In this document: positions 12,401 through 26,250 of the stretch, piece by piece
Numbering within the stretch: position 1 is the first letter of the stretch
Layout: each line of letters opens with the position of its first letter
DNA from: Pomphorhynchus laevis
Taxonomy: Eukaryota; Acanthocephala; Palaeacanthocephala; Echinorhynchida; Pomphorhynchidae
Direction: 5' to 3'
Assembly: GCA_012934845.2 (NCBI GenBank)
Contig: WNNJ02000018.1
Span: 55,007 to 119,006, forward strand
Length of the DNA: 64,000 bases
The notes under the pieces: generated by a model
Databases searched by the model: none
What the model was told of the DNA's origin: nothing
The model's input: the letters and a program-made list of their open reading frames with translations, nothing else
Program-made: the position numbers and the translations under genes

Positions 12401-15400
12401 ATAAAATAACTTTTATATCTTTGTAAAAAGCAAGTTTAAATATAATGTCACCTTAAAAGAGTTGATATCGAAACTGTTCTAGATAGAATTTTGAAAATTG
12501 AATTTTTGAGAAATTCAATTTGAGTTTTAAAATATTTAATAAAATAACTTTTATATCTTTGTAAAAAGCAAGTTTAAATATAATGTCACCTTAAAAGAGT
12601 TGATATCGAAACTGTTCTATATTGAATTTTGAAAATTGAATTTTTGAGAAATTCAATTTGAGTTTCAAAATATTTAATAAAATAACTTTTATATCTTTGT
12701 AAAAAGCAAGTTTATAAATAATGTCACCTTAAAAGAGTTGATATCGAAACTGTTCTATATTGAATTCTGAAAATTGAATTTTTGAGAAATTCAATTTGAG
12801 TTTCAAAATATTTAATAAAATAACTTTTATATCTTTGTAAAAAGCAAGTTTAAATATAATGTCACCTTAAAAGAGTTGATATCGAAACTGTTCTATATTG
12901 AATTTTGAAAATTGAATTTTTGAGAAATTCAATTTGAGTTTCAAAATATTTAATAAAATAACTTTTATATCTTTGTAAAAAGCAAGTTTAAATATAATGT
13001 CACCTTAAAAGAGTTGATATCGAAACTGTTCTATATTGAATTTTGAAAATTGAATTTTTGAGAAATTCAATTTGAGTTTTAAAATATTTAATAAAATAAC
13101 TTTTATATCTTTGTAAAAAGCAAGTTTAAATATAATGTCACCTTAAAAGAGTTGATATCGAAACTGTTCTATATTGAATTTTGAAAATTGAATTTTTGAG
13201 AAATTCAATTTGAGTTTCAAAATATTTAATAAAATAACTTTTATATCTTTGTAAAAAGCAAGTTTATAGATAATGTCACCTTAAAAGAGTCGATATCGAA
13301 ACTGTTCTTGATAGAATTTTGAAAATTAGATTATTTAGAAATTCAATTTGAGTTTCAAAATATTTAATAAAATAACTTTTATATCTTTGTAAAAAGCAAG
13401 TTTAAATATAATGTCACCTTAAAAGAGTTGATATCGAAACTGTTCTATATTGAATTTTGAAAATTGAATTTTTGAGAAATTCAATTTGAGTTTCAAAATA
13501 TTTAATAAAATAACTTTTATATCTTTGTAAAAAGCAAGTTTAAATATAATGTCACCTTAAAAGAGTTGATATCGAAACTGTTCTATATTGAATTTTGAAA
13601 ATTGAATTTTTGAGAAATTCAATTTGAGTTTCAAAATATTTAATAAAATAACTTTTATATCTTTGTAAAAAGCAAGTTTAAATATAATGTCACCTTAAAA
13701 GAGTTGATATCGAAACTGTTCTATATTGAATTTTGAAAATTGAATTTTTGAGAAATTCAATTTGAGTTTCAAAATATTTAATAAAATAACTTTTATATCT
13801 TTGTAAAAAGCAAGTTTAAATATAATGTCACCTTAAAAGAGTTGATATCGAAACTGTTCTAGATAGAATTTTGAAAATTGAATTTTTGAGAAATTCAATT
13901 TGAGTTTCAAAATATTTAATAAAATAACTTTTATATCTTTGTAAAAAGCAAGTTTAAATATAATGTCACCTTAAAAGAGTTGATATCGAAACTGTTCTAT
14001 ATTGAATTTTGAAAATTGAATTTTTGAGAAATTCAATTTGAGTTTCAAAATATTTAATAAAATAACTTTTATATCTTTGTAAAAAGCAAGTTTAAATATA
14101 ATGTCACCTTAAAAGAGTTGATATCGAAACTGTTCTAGATAGAATTTTGAAAATTGAATTTTTGAGAAATTCAATTTGAGTTTCAAAATATTTAATAAAA
14201 TAACTTTTATATCTTTGTAAAAAGCAAGTTTAAATATAATGTCACCTTAAAAGAGTTGATATCGAAACTGTTCTATATTGAATTATGAAAATTGAATTTT
14301 TGAGAAATTCAATTTGAGTTTCAAAATATTTAATAAAATAACTTTTATATCTTTGTAAAAAGCAAGTTTAAATATAATGTCACCTTAAAAGAGTTGATAT
14401 CGAAACAGTTCTAGATAGAATTTTGAAAATTGAATTTTTGAGAAATTCAATTTGAGTTTCAAAATATTTAATAAAATAACTTTTATATCTTTGTAAAAAG
14501 CAAGTTTAAATATAATGTCACCTTAAAAGAGTTGATATCGAAACAGTTCTAGATAGAATTTTGAAAATTGAATTTTTGAGAAATTCAATTTGAGTTTCAA
14601 AATATTTAATAAAATAACTTTTATATCTTTGTAAAAAGCAAGTTTATAAATAATGTCACCTTAAAAGAGTTGATATCGAAACTGTTCTATATTGAATTTT
14701 GAAAATTGAATTTTTGAGAAATTCAATTTGAGTTTCAAAATATTTAATAAAATAACTTTTATATCTTTGTAAAAAGCAAGTTTAAATATAATGTCACCTT
14801 AAAAGAGTTGATATCGAAACAGTTCTAGATAGAATTTTGAAAATTGAATTTTTGAGAAATTCAATTTGAGTTTCAAAATATTTAATAAAATAACTTTTAT
14901 ATCTTTGTAAAAAGCAAGTTTATAAATAATGTCACCTTAAAAGAGTTGATATCGAAACTGTTCTATATTGAATTTTGAAAATTGAATTTTTGAGAAATTC
15001 AATTTGAGTTTCAAAATATTTAATAAAATAACTTTTATATCTTTGTAAAAAGCAAGTTTAAATATAATGTCACCTTAAAAGAGTTGATATCGAAACAGTT
15101 CTAGATAGAATTTTGAAAATTGAATTTTTGAGAAATTCAATTTGAGTTTCAAAATATTTAATAAAATAACTTTTATATCTTTGTAAAAAGCAAGTTTAAA
15201 TATAATGTCACCTTAAAAGAGTTGATATCGAAACTGTTCTATAGAATTTTGAAAATTGAATTTTTGAGAAATTCAATTTGAGTTTCAAAATATTTAATAA
15301 AATAACTTTTATATCTTTGTAAAAAGCAAGTTTAAATATAATGTCACCTTAAAAGAGTTGATATCGAAACAGTTCTAGATAGAATTTTGAAAATTGAATT

Positions 15401-18400
15401 TTTGAGAAATTCAATTTGAGTTTCAAAATATTTAATAAAATAACTTTTATATCTTTGTAAAAAGCAAGTTTAAATATAATGTCACCTTAAAAGAGTTGAT
15501 ATCGAAACTGTTCTATATTGAATTTTGAAAATTGAATTTTTGAGAAATTCAATTTGAGTTTCAAAATATTTAATAAAATAACTTTTATATCTTTGTAAAA
15601 AGCAAGTTTAAATATAATGTCACCTTAAAAGAGTTGATATCGAAACAGTTCTAGATAGAATTTTGAAAATTGAATTTTTGAGAAATTCAATTTGAGTTTC
15701 AAAATATTTAATAAAATAACTTTTATATCTTTGTAAAAAGCAAGTTTATAAATAATGTCACCTTAAAAGAGTTGATATCGAAACTGTTCTATATTGAATT
15801 TTGAAAATTGAATTTTTGAGAAATTCAATTTGAGTTTCAAAATATTTAATAAAATAACTTTTATATCTTTGTAAAAAGCAAGTTTAAATATAATGTCACC
15901 TTAAAAGAGTTGATATCGAAACTGTTCTATATTGAATTTTGAAAATTGAATTTTTGAGAAATTCAATTTGAGTTTCAAAATATTTAATAAAATAACTTTT
16001 ATATCTTTGTAAAAAGCAAGTTTAAATATAATGTCACCTTAAAAGAGTTGATATCGAAACTGTTCTAGATAGAATTTTGAAAATTGAATTTTTGAGAAAT
16101 TCAATTTGAGTTTCAAAATATTTAATAAAATAACTTTTATATCTTTGTAAAAAGCAAGTTTAAATATAATGTCACCTTAAAAGAGTTGATATCGAAACTG
16201 TTCTATATTGAATTTTGAAAATTGAATTTTTGAGAAATTCAATTTGAGTTTCAAAATATTTAATAAAATAACTTTTATATCTTTGTAAAAAGCAAGTTTA
16301 AATATAATGTCACCTTAAAAGAGTTGATATCGAAACAGTTCTAGATAGAATTTTGAAAATTGAATTTTTGAGAAATTCAATTTGAGTTTCAAAATATTTA
16401 ATAAAATAACTTTTATATCTTTGTAAAAAGCAAGTTTAAATATAATGTCACCTTAAAAGAGTTGATATCGAAACAGTTCTAGATAGAAATTTGAAAATTG
16501 AATTTTTGAGAAATTCAATTTGAGTTTCAAAATATTTAATAAAATAACTTTTATATCTTTGTAAAAAGCAAGTTTAAATATAATGTCACCTTAAAAGAGT
16601 TGATATCGAAACTGTTCTATATTGAATTTTGAAAATTGAATTTTTGAGAAATTCAATTTGAGTTTCAAAATATTTAATAAAATAACTTTTATATCTTTGT
16701 AAAAAGCAAGTTTAAATATAATGTCACCTTAAAAGAGTTGATATCGAAACAGTTCTAGATAGAATTTTGAAAATTGAATTTTTGAGAAATTCAATTTGAG
16801 TTTCAAAATATTTAATAAAATAACTTTTATATCTTTATATCTTTGTAAAAAGCAAGTTTAAATATAATGTCACCTTAAAAGAGTTGATATCGAAACTGTT
16901 CTATATTGAATTTGAAAATTGAATTTTTGAGAAATTCAATTTGAGTTTCAAAATATTTAATAAAATAACTTTTATATCTTTGTAAAAAGCAAGTTTAAAT
17001 ATAATGTCACCTTAAAAGAGTTGATATCGAAACAGTTCTAGATAGAATTTTGAAAATTGAATTTTTGAGAAATTCAATTTGAGTTTCAAAATATTTAATA
17101 AAATAACTTTTATATCTTTGTAAAAAGCAAGTTTAAATATAATGTCACCTTAAAAGAGTTGATATCGAAACAGTTCTAGATAGAATTTTGAAAATTGAAT
17201 TTTTGAGAAATTCAATTTGAGTTTCAAAATATTTAATAAAATAACTTTTATATCTTTGTAAAAAGCAAGTTTAAATATAATGTCACCTTAAAAGAGTTGA
17301 TATCGAAACAGTTCTAGATAGAATTTTGAAAATTGAATTTTTGAGAAATTCAATTTGAGTTTCAAAATATTTAATAAAATAACTTTTATATCTTTGTAAA
17401 AAGCAAGTTTAAATATAATGTCACCTTAAAAGAGTTGATATCGAAACAGTTCTAGATAGAATTTTGAAAATTGAATTTTTGAGAAATTCAATTTGAGTTT
17501 CAAAATATTTAATAAAATAACTTTTATATCTTTGTAAAAAGCAAGTTTAAATATAATGTCACCTTAAAAGAGTTGATATCGAAACTGTTCTATATTGAAT
17601 TTGAAAATTGAATTTTTGAGAAATTCAATTTGAGTTTCAAAATATTTAATAAAATAACTTTTATATCTTTGTAAAAAGCAAGTTTAAATATAATGTCACC
17701 TTAAAAGAGTTGATATCGAAACAGTTCTAGATAGAATTTTGAAAATTGAATTTTTGAGAAATTCAATTTGAGTTTCAAAATATTTAATAAAATAACTTTT
17801 ATATCTTTGTAAAAAGCAAGTTTAAATATAATGTCACCTTAAAAGAGTTGATATCGAAACAGTTCTAGATAGAATTTTGAAAATTGAATTTTTGAGAAAT
17901 TCAATTTGAGTTTCAAAATATTTAATAAAATAACTTTTATATCTTTGTAAAAAGCAAGTTTAAATATAATGTCACCTTAAAAGAGTTGATATCGAAACAG
18001 TTCTAGATAGAATTTTGAAAATTGAATTTTTGAGAAATTCAATTTGAGTTTCAAAATATTTAATAAAATAACTTTTATATCTTTGTAAAAAGCAAGTTTA
18101 TAAATAATGTCACCTTAAAAGAGTTGATATCGAAACTGTTCTATATTGAATTTTGAAAATTGAATTTTTGAGAAATTCAATTTGAGTTTCAAAATATTTA
18201 ATAAAATAACTTTTATATCTTTGTAAAAAGCAAGTTTAAATATAATGTCACCTTAAAAGAGTTGATATCGAAACTGTTCTATATTGAATTTGAAAATTGA
18301 ATTTTTGAGAAATTCAATTTGAGTTTCAAAATATTTAATAAAATAACTTTTATATCTTTGTAAAAAGCAAGTTTATAAATAATGTCACCTTAAAAGAGTT

Positions 18401-21400
18401 GATATCGAAACTGTTCTAGATAGAATTTTGAAAATTGAATTTTTGAGAAATTCAATTTGAGTTTCAAAATATTTAATAAAATAACTTTTATATCTTTGTA
18501 AAAAGCAAGTTTAAATATAATGTCACCTTAAAAGAGTTGATATCGAAACAGTTCTAGATAGAATTTTGAAAATTGAATTTTTGAGAAATTCAATTTGAGT
18601 TTCAAAATATTTAATAAAATAACTTTTATATCTATGTAAAAAGCAAGTTTATAAATAATGTCACCTTAAAAGAGTTGATATCGAAACTGTTCTATAGAAT
18701 TTGAAAATTGAATTTTTGAGAAATTCAATTTGAGTTTCAAAATATTTAATAAAATAACTTTTATATCTTTGTAAAAAGCAAGTTTAAATATAATGTCACC
18801 TTAAAAGAGTTGATATCGAAACTGTTCTATATTGAATTATGAAAATTGAATTTTTGAGAAATTCAATTTGAGTTTCAAAATATTTAATAAAATAACTTTT
18901 ATATCTTTGTAAAAAGCAAGTTTAAATATAATGTCACCTTAAAAGAGTTGATATCGAAACTGTTCTATATTGAATTATGAAAATTGAATTTTTGAGAAAT
19001 TCAATTTGAGTTTCAAAATATTTAATAAAATAACTTTTATATCTTTGTAAAAAGCAAGTTTAAATATAATGTCACCTTAAAAGAGTTGATATCGAAACAG
19101 TTCTAGATAGAATTTTGAAAATTGAATTTTTGAGAAATTCAATTTGAGTTTCAAAATATTTAATAAAATAACTTTTATATCTTTGTAAAAAGCAAGTTTA
19201 AATATAATGTCACCTTAAAAGAGTTGATATCGAAACTGTTCTATATTGAATTTGAAAATTGAATTTTTGAGAAATTCAATTTGAGTTTCAAAATATTTAA
19301 TAAAATAACTTTTATATCTTTGTAAAAAGCAAGTTTAAATATAATGTCACCTTAAAAGAGTTGATATCGAAACAGTTCTAGATAGAATTTTGAAAATTGA
19401 ATTTTTGAGAAATTCAATTTGAGTTTCAAAATATTTAATAAAATAACTTTTATATCTTTGTAAAAAGCAAGTTTATAAATAATGTCACCTTAAAAGAGTT
19501 GATATCGAAACTGTTCTAGATAGAATTTTGAAAATTGAATTTTTGAGAAATTCAATTTGAGTTTCAAAATATTTAATAAAATAACTTTTATATCTTTGTA
19601 AAAAGCAAGTTTATAAATAATGTCACCTTAAAAGAGTTGATATCGAAACTGTTCTATATTGAATTTGAAAATTGAATTTTTGAGAAATTCAATTTGAGTT
19701 TCAAAATATTTAATAAAATAACTTTTATATCTATGTAAAAAGCAAGTTTAAATATAATGTCACCTTAAAAGAGTTGATATCGAAACTGTTCTATATTGAA
19801 TTTTGAAAATTGAATTTTTGAGAAATTCAATTTGAGTTTCAAAATATTTAATAAAATAACTTTTATATCTTTGTAAAAAGCAAGTTTATAAATAATGTCA
19901 CCTTAAAAGAGTTGATATCGAAACTGTTCTATATTGAATTTTGAAAATTGAATTTTTGAGAAATTCAATTTGAGTTTCAAAATATTTAATAAAATAACTT
20001 TTATATCTTTGTAAAAAGCAAGTTTAAATATAATGTCACCTTAAAAGAGTTGATATCGAAACAGTTCTAGATAGAATTTTGAAAATTGAATTTTTGAGAA
20101 ATTCAATTTGAGTTTCAAAATATTTAATAAAATAACTTTTATATCTTTGTAAAAAGCAAGTTTATAAATAATGTCACCTTAAAAGAGTTGATATCGAAAC
20201 TGTTCTAGATAGAATTTTGAAAATTGAATTTTTGAGAAATTCAATTTGAGTTTCAAAATATTTAATAAAATAACTTTTATATCTATGTAAAAAGCAAGTT
20301 TATAAATAATGTCACCTTAAAAGAGTTGATATCGAAACTGTTCTATATTGAATTCTGAAAATTGAATTTTTGAGAAATTCAATTTGAGTTTCAAAATATT
20401 TAATAAAATAACTTTTATATCTATGTAAAAAGCAAGTTTATAGATAATGTCACCTTAAAAGAGTTGATATCGAAACTGTTCTATATTGAATTTGAAAATT
20501 GAATTTTTGAGAAATTCAATTTGAGTTTCAAAATATTTAATAAAATAACTTTTATATCTTTGTAAAAAGCAAGTTTAAATATAATGTCACCTTAAAAGAG
20601 TTGATATCGAAACTGTTCTAGATAGAATTTTGAAAATTGAATTTTTGAGAAATTCAATTTGAGTTTTAAAATATTTAATAAAATAACTTTTATATCTTTG
20701 TAAAAAGCAAGTTTAAATATAATGTCACCTTAAAAGAGTTGATATCGAAACTGTTCTAGATAGAATTTTGAAAATTGAATTTTTGAGAAATTCAATTTGA
20801 GTTTCAAAATATTTAATAAAATAACTTTTATATCTATGTAAAAAGCAAGTTTAAATATAATGTCACCTTAAAAGAGTTGATATCGAAACTGTTCTATATT
20901 GAATTTTGAAAATTGAATTTTTGAGAAATTCAATTTGAGTTTCAAAATATTTAATAAAATAACTTTTATATCTTTGTAAAAAGCAAGTTTAAATATAATG
21001 TCACCTTAAAAGAGTTGATATCGAAACTGTTCTATATTGAATTTGAAAATTGAATTTTTGAGAAATTCAATTTGAGTTTCAAAATATTTAATAAAATAAC
21101 TTTTATATCTTTGTAAAAAGCAAGTTTAAATATAATGTCACCTTAAAAGAGTTGATATCGAAACTGTTCTATATTGAATTTTGAAAATTGAATTTTTGAG
21201 AAATTCAATTTGAGTTTCAAAATATTTAATAAAATAACTTTTATATCTTTGTAAAAAGCAAGTTTAAATATAATGTCACCTTAAAAGAGTTGATATCGAA
21301 ACTGTTCTAGATAGAATTTTGAAAATTGAATTTTTGAGAAATTCAATTTGAGTTTCAAAATATTTAATAAAATAACTTTTATATCTTTGTAAAAAGCAAG

Positions 21401-24400
21401 TTTAAATATAATGTCACCTTAAAAGAGTTGATATCGAAACAGTTCTATATTGAATTATGAAAATTGAATTTTTGAGAAATTCAATTTGAGTTTCAAAATA
21501 TTTAATAAAATAACTTTTATATCTATGTAAAAAGCAAGTTTATAAATAATGTCACCTTAAAAGAGTTGATATCGAAACTGTTCTATATTGAATTTTGAAA
21601 ATTGAATTTTTGAGAAATTCAATTTGAGTTTCAAAATATTTAATAAAATAACTTTTATATCTATGTAAAAAGCAAGTTTATAAATAATGTCACCTTAAAA
21701 GAGTTGATATCGAAACTGTTCTATAATGAATTCTGAAAATTAGATTATTTAGAAATTCAATTTGAGTTTCAAAATATTTAATAAAATAACTTTTATATCT
21801 ATGTAAAAAGCAAGTTTATAAATAATGTCACCTTAAAAGAGTTGATATCGAAACTGTTCTATATTGAATTCTGAAAATTGAATTTTTGAGAAATTCAATT
21901 TGAGTTTCAAAATATTTAATAAAATAACTTTTATATCTTTGTAAAAAGCAAGTTTATAAATAATGTCACCTTAAAAGAGTTGATATCGAAACTGTTCTAG
22001 ATAGAATTTTGAAAATTGAATTTTTGAGAAATTCAATTTGAGTTTTAAAATATTTAATAAAATAACTTTTATATCTATGTAAAAAGCAAGTTTATAAATA
22101 ATGTCACCTTAAAAGAGTTGATATCGAAACTGTTCTATATTGAATTCTGAAAATTGAATTTTTGAGAAATTCAATTTGAGTTTCAAAATATTTAATAAAA
22201 TAACTTTTATATCTATGTAAAAAGCAAGTTTAAATATAATGTCACCTTAAAAGAGTTGATATCGAAACTGTTCTATATTGAATTATGAAAATTGAATTTT
22301 TGAGAAATTCAATTTGAGTTTCAAAATATTTAATAAAATAACTTTTATATCTTTGTAAAAAGCAAGTTTAAATATAATGTCACCTTAAAAGAGTTGATAT
22401 CGAAACTGTTCTAGATAGAATTTTGAAAATTGAATTTTTGAGAAATTCAATTTGAGTTTCAAAATATTTAATAAAATAACTTTTATATCTATGTAAAAAG
22501 CAAGTTTATAAATAATGTCACCTTAAAAGAGTTGATATCGAAACTGTTCTATAATGAATTTTGAAAATTGAATTTTTGAGAAATTCAATTTGAGTTTCAA
22601 AATATTTAATAAAATAACTTTTATATCTATGTAAAAAGCAAGTTTATAAATAATGTCACCTTAAAAGAGTTGATATCGAAACTGTTCTATAATGAATTCT
22701 GAAAATTAGATTATTTAGAAATTCAATTTGAGTTTCAAAATATTTAATAAAATAACTTTTATATCTATGTAAAAAGCAAGTTTATAAATAATGTCACCTT
22801 AAAAGAGTTGATATCGAAACTGTTCTATAATGAATTCTGAAAATTAGATTATTTAGAAATTCAATTTGAGTTTCAAAATATTTAATAAAATAACTTTTAT
22901 ATCTATGTAAAAAGCAAGTTTAAATATAATGTCACCTTAAAAGAGTTGATATCGAAACTGTTCTATATTGAATTATGAAAATTGAATTTTTGAGAAATTC
23001 AATTTGAGTTTCAAAATATTTAATAAAATAACTTTTATATCTTTGTAAAAAGCAAGTTTAAATATAATGTCACCTTAAAAGAGTTGATATCGAAACAGTT
23101 CTAGATAGAATTTTGAAAATTGAATTTTTGAGAAATTCAATTTGAGTTTTAAAATATTTAATAAAATAACTTTTATATCTTTGTAAAAAGCAAGTTTATA
23201 AATAATGTCACCTTAAAAGAGTTGATATCGAAACTGTTCTAGATAGAATTTTGAAAATTGAATTTTTGAGAAATTCAATTTGAGTTTCAAAATATTTAAT
23301 AAAATAACTTTTATATCTATGTAAAAAGCAAGTTTATAAATAATGTCACCTTAAAAGAGTTGATATCGAAACTGTTCTATAATGAATTCTGAAAATTAGA
23401 TTATTTAGAAATTCAATTTGAGTTTCAAAATATTTAATAAAATAACTTTTATATCTATGTAAAAAGCAAGTTTAAATATAATGTCACCTTAAAAGAGTTG
23501 ATATCGAAACTGTTCTATATTGAATTATGAAAATTGAATTTTTGAGAAATTCAATTTGAGTTTCAAAATATTTAATAAAATAACTTTTATATCTATGTAA
23601 AAAGCAAGTTTATAAATAATGTCACCTTAAAAGAGTTGATATCGAAACTGTTCTATATTGAATTCTGAAAATTGAATTTTTGAGAAATTCAATTTGAGTT
23701 TTAAAATATTTAATAAAATAACTTTTATATCTTTGTAAAAAGCAAGTTTATAAATAATGTCACCTTAAAAGAGTTGATATCGAAACTGTTCTATATTGAA
23801 TTTTGAAAATTGAATTTTTGAGAAATTCAATTTGAGTTTCAAAATATTTAATAAAATAACTTTTATATCTTTGTAAAAAGCAAGTTTAAATATAATGTCA
23901 CCTTAAAAGAGTTGATATCGAAACTGTTCTATATTGAATTCTGAAGATTGAATTTTTGAGAAATTCAATTTGAGTTTCAAAATATTTAATAAAATAACTT
24001 TTATATCTTTGTAAAAAGCAAGTTTATAAATAATGTCACCTTAAAAGAGTTGATATCGAAACTGTTCTATATTGAATTTTGAAAATTGAATTTTTGAGAA
24101 ATTCAATTTGAGTTTCAAAATATTTAATAAAATAACTTTTATATCTTTGTAAAAAGCAAGTTTATAGATAATGTCACCTTAAAAGAGTCGATATCGAAAC
24201 TGTTCTTGATAGAATTTTGAAAATTAGATTATTTAGAAATTCAATTTGAGTTTCAAAATATTTAATAAAATAACTTTTATATCTTTGTAAAAAGCAAGTT
24301 TAAATATAATGTCACCTTAAAAGAGTTGATATCGAAACTGTTCTATATTGAATTTTGAAAATTGAATTTTTGAGAAATTCAATTTGAGTTTCAAAATATT

Positions 24401-25433
24401 TAATAAAATAACTTTTATATCTTTGTAAAAAGCAAGTTTAAATATAATGTCACCTTAAAAGAGTTGATATCGAAACAGTTCTAGATAGAATTTTGAAAAT
24501 TGAATTTTTGAGAAATTCAATTTGAGTTTCAAAATATTTAATAAAATAACTTTTATATCTTTGTAAAAAGCAAGTTTAAATATAATGTCACCTTAAAAGA
24601 GTTGATATCGAAACAGTTCTAGATAGAATTTTGAAAATTGAATTTTTGAGAAATTCAATTTGAGTTTTAAAATATTTAATAAAATAACTTTTATATCTTT
24701 GTAAAAAGCAAGTTTAAATATAATGTCACCTTAAAAGAGTTGATATCGAAACAGTTCTAGATAGAATTTTGAAAATTGAATTTTTGAGAAATTCAATTTG
24801 AGTTTCAAAATATTTAATAAAACAACTTTTATATCTTTGTAAAAAGCAAGTTTAAATATTATGTCACCTTAAAAGAGTTGATATCGAAACAGTTCTAGAT
24901 AGAATTTTGAAAATTGAATTTTTGAGAAATTCAATTTGAGTTTCAAAATATTTAATAAAATAACTTTTATATCTTTGTAAAAAGCAAGTTTAAATATAAT
25001 GTCACCTTAAAAGAGTTGATATCGAAACAGTTCTAGATAGAATTTTGAAAATTGAATTTTTGAGAAATTCAATTTGAGTTTCAAAATATTTAATAAAATA
25101 ACTTTTATATCTTTGTAAAAAGCAAGTTTAAATATAATGTCACCTTAAAAGAGTCGATATCGAAACTGTTCTATATTGAATTCTGAAAATTAGATTATTT
25201 AGAAATTCAATTTGAGTTTCAAAATATTTAATAAAATAACTTTTATATCTATGTAAAAAGCAAGTTTAAATATAATGTCACCTTAAAAGAGTTGATATCA
25301 AAACTGTTCTATATTGAATTCTGAAGAATTGAATTTTTGAGAAATTCAATTTGAGTTTCAAAATATTTAATAAAATAACTTTTATATCTATGTAAAAAGC
25401 AAGTTTAAATATAATGTCACCTTAAAAGAGTTG
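6440..25433 (+). repeat. 138-bp tandem satellite array (about 137 copies)
   Basis: Near-identical monomers follow head to tail for about 19 kb. The period measured between GAGTTTC landmarks at 6462, 6600 and 6738 is 138 bp; some units are 1-2 bp shorter and one near 16840 has a 10-bp duplication. Most monomers contain a perfect 10-bp dyad, AATTGAATTT and AAATTCAATT, around a 5-nt loop (first full example 6574-6598). Diagnostic variants define subfamilies: TCTATG or TCTTTG, TTTATAAAT or TTTAAATAT, and TCTATATTG, TCTAGATAG or TCTATAATG. The last monomers before 25433 carry more private changes, as expected at an array edge. No open frame runs through it. It is probably heterochromatic; a centromeric role is possible but unproven. 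Confidence 0.97.
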
Positions 25434-25847
25434 ATTCATATCACGTCATCGCTGCTAAAAATGCCAAGCAAAATATTTTCTGTTAAACTATTTCTCATTC
25501 TTGATCTGGAATAATTTGAAATAACAACAAACTTGCATTCCGTTTAAGTGTTTAAAACTAAAACTATACTATTTTTACGAATATTTGTTTCAATTTATTT
25601 CACAGTACAAATTGTACTTATGAGTTGCAAATCTTCTATTACACAAAACTCTATAATAATGTATCATTGCGTATCGAAAACGCCAAATTTCGAAATTAAT
25701 ATAAATACTAGTTTATGTGAGAAATAACGAATTCAAAACCTTGAAAACTATCTATAATATAATGAATAACAAGGTCCATTAATTAAAATTATCAAAGACA
25801 ATTAGAAATATATCTATACTAATCTGTATTTTAAATTTTTAAAAATC

Positions 25848-25985
25848 CAGGAACAATCAGGTATAGTTAAACGACAACAAAAATTGTTTTGATATTTCAC
25901 TTGAAACTACTAGCATATTCAGAAATTAAGTTTCTAGGAAAATATCAAATTTTTGTTGTCGTTCAACTATAAATGATTGTTCCTG
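25848..25985. repeat. 138-bp imperfect hairpin (MITE-like or foldback), left-arm copy
   Basis: The ends CAGGAACAATCA and TGATTGTTCCTG are perfect inverted repeats. The complementarity continues inward for about 60 bp per side (TATAGTT, ACGACAACAAAAATT), with a loop around 25912-25930. The size and terminal inverted repeats suggest a non-autonomous DNA transposon or a foldback element. The flanks share a TTTAAAAAT-like string, but no clean target duplication can be fixed. Confidence 0.7.
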
Positions 25986-26178
25986 TATATTTAAAAATTA
26001 AACAGACAATAATATTAAACACATGTATAAATAATATAATAGTATTAATATTAAAATAATAAAAGTCAATATACAAATTCAAAAATTGAAAGTTGCCTAT
26101 ACTGTTAACGATAGTGAGCGAAAACATTAATATTTTATATCACATAATGATCTTTTATCGAAGAATGCAAACAGTTGT

Positions 26179-26250
26179 TTAAATACAATAAAAGGCAGAT
26201 GCCGCAGCGAAAGAAATGAGCATCAAAACGGGTAAAAACAACTTCATCAT
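26179..26250 (-). CDS. 23-aa signal-peptide-like micro-ORF, left-arm copy
   Basis: The minus strand encodes MMKLFLPVLMLISF followed by AAASAFYCI and a stop. A basic start, a hydrophobic core and an ASA cleavage-like motif are the textbook layout of an insect secretory signal peptide, as in first exons of antimicrobial, venom or cuticle peptides. The copy in the other arm (55946-56017) is identical. Only 3-4 residues follow the predicted cleavage site. It is therefore either a first exon whose donor I cannot place (a weak GTATTT overlaps the end), a truncated pseudogene, or chance. No downstream mature peptide was recognised. Confidence 0.35.
   Translation of the reverse strand: MMKLFLPVLMLISFAAASAFYCI

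Noticed and set aside
6440-25433. Reading the tandem array as a CRISPR-like or gene array
   Set aside because: There are no unique spacers between repeats, no open frame persists through it, and the window is eukaryotic.
25848-25985. Idea that the 138-bp hairpin is the source of the 138-bp satellite
   Set aside because: The equal length appears to be coincidence. The two sequences share no alignable block beyond AT-rich similarity.
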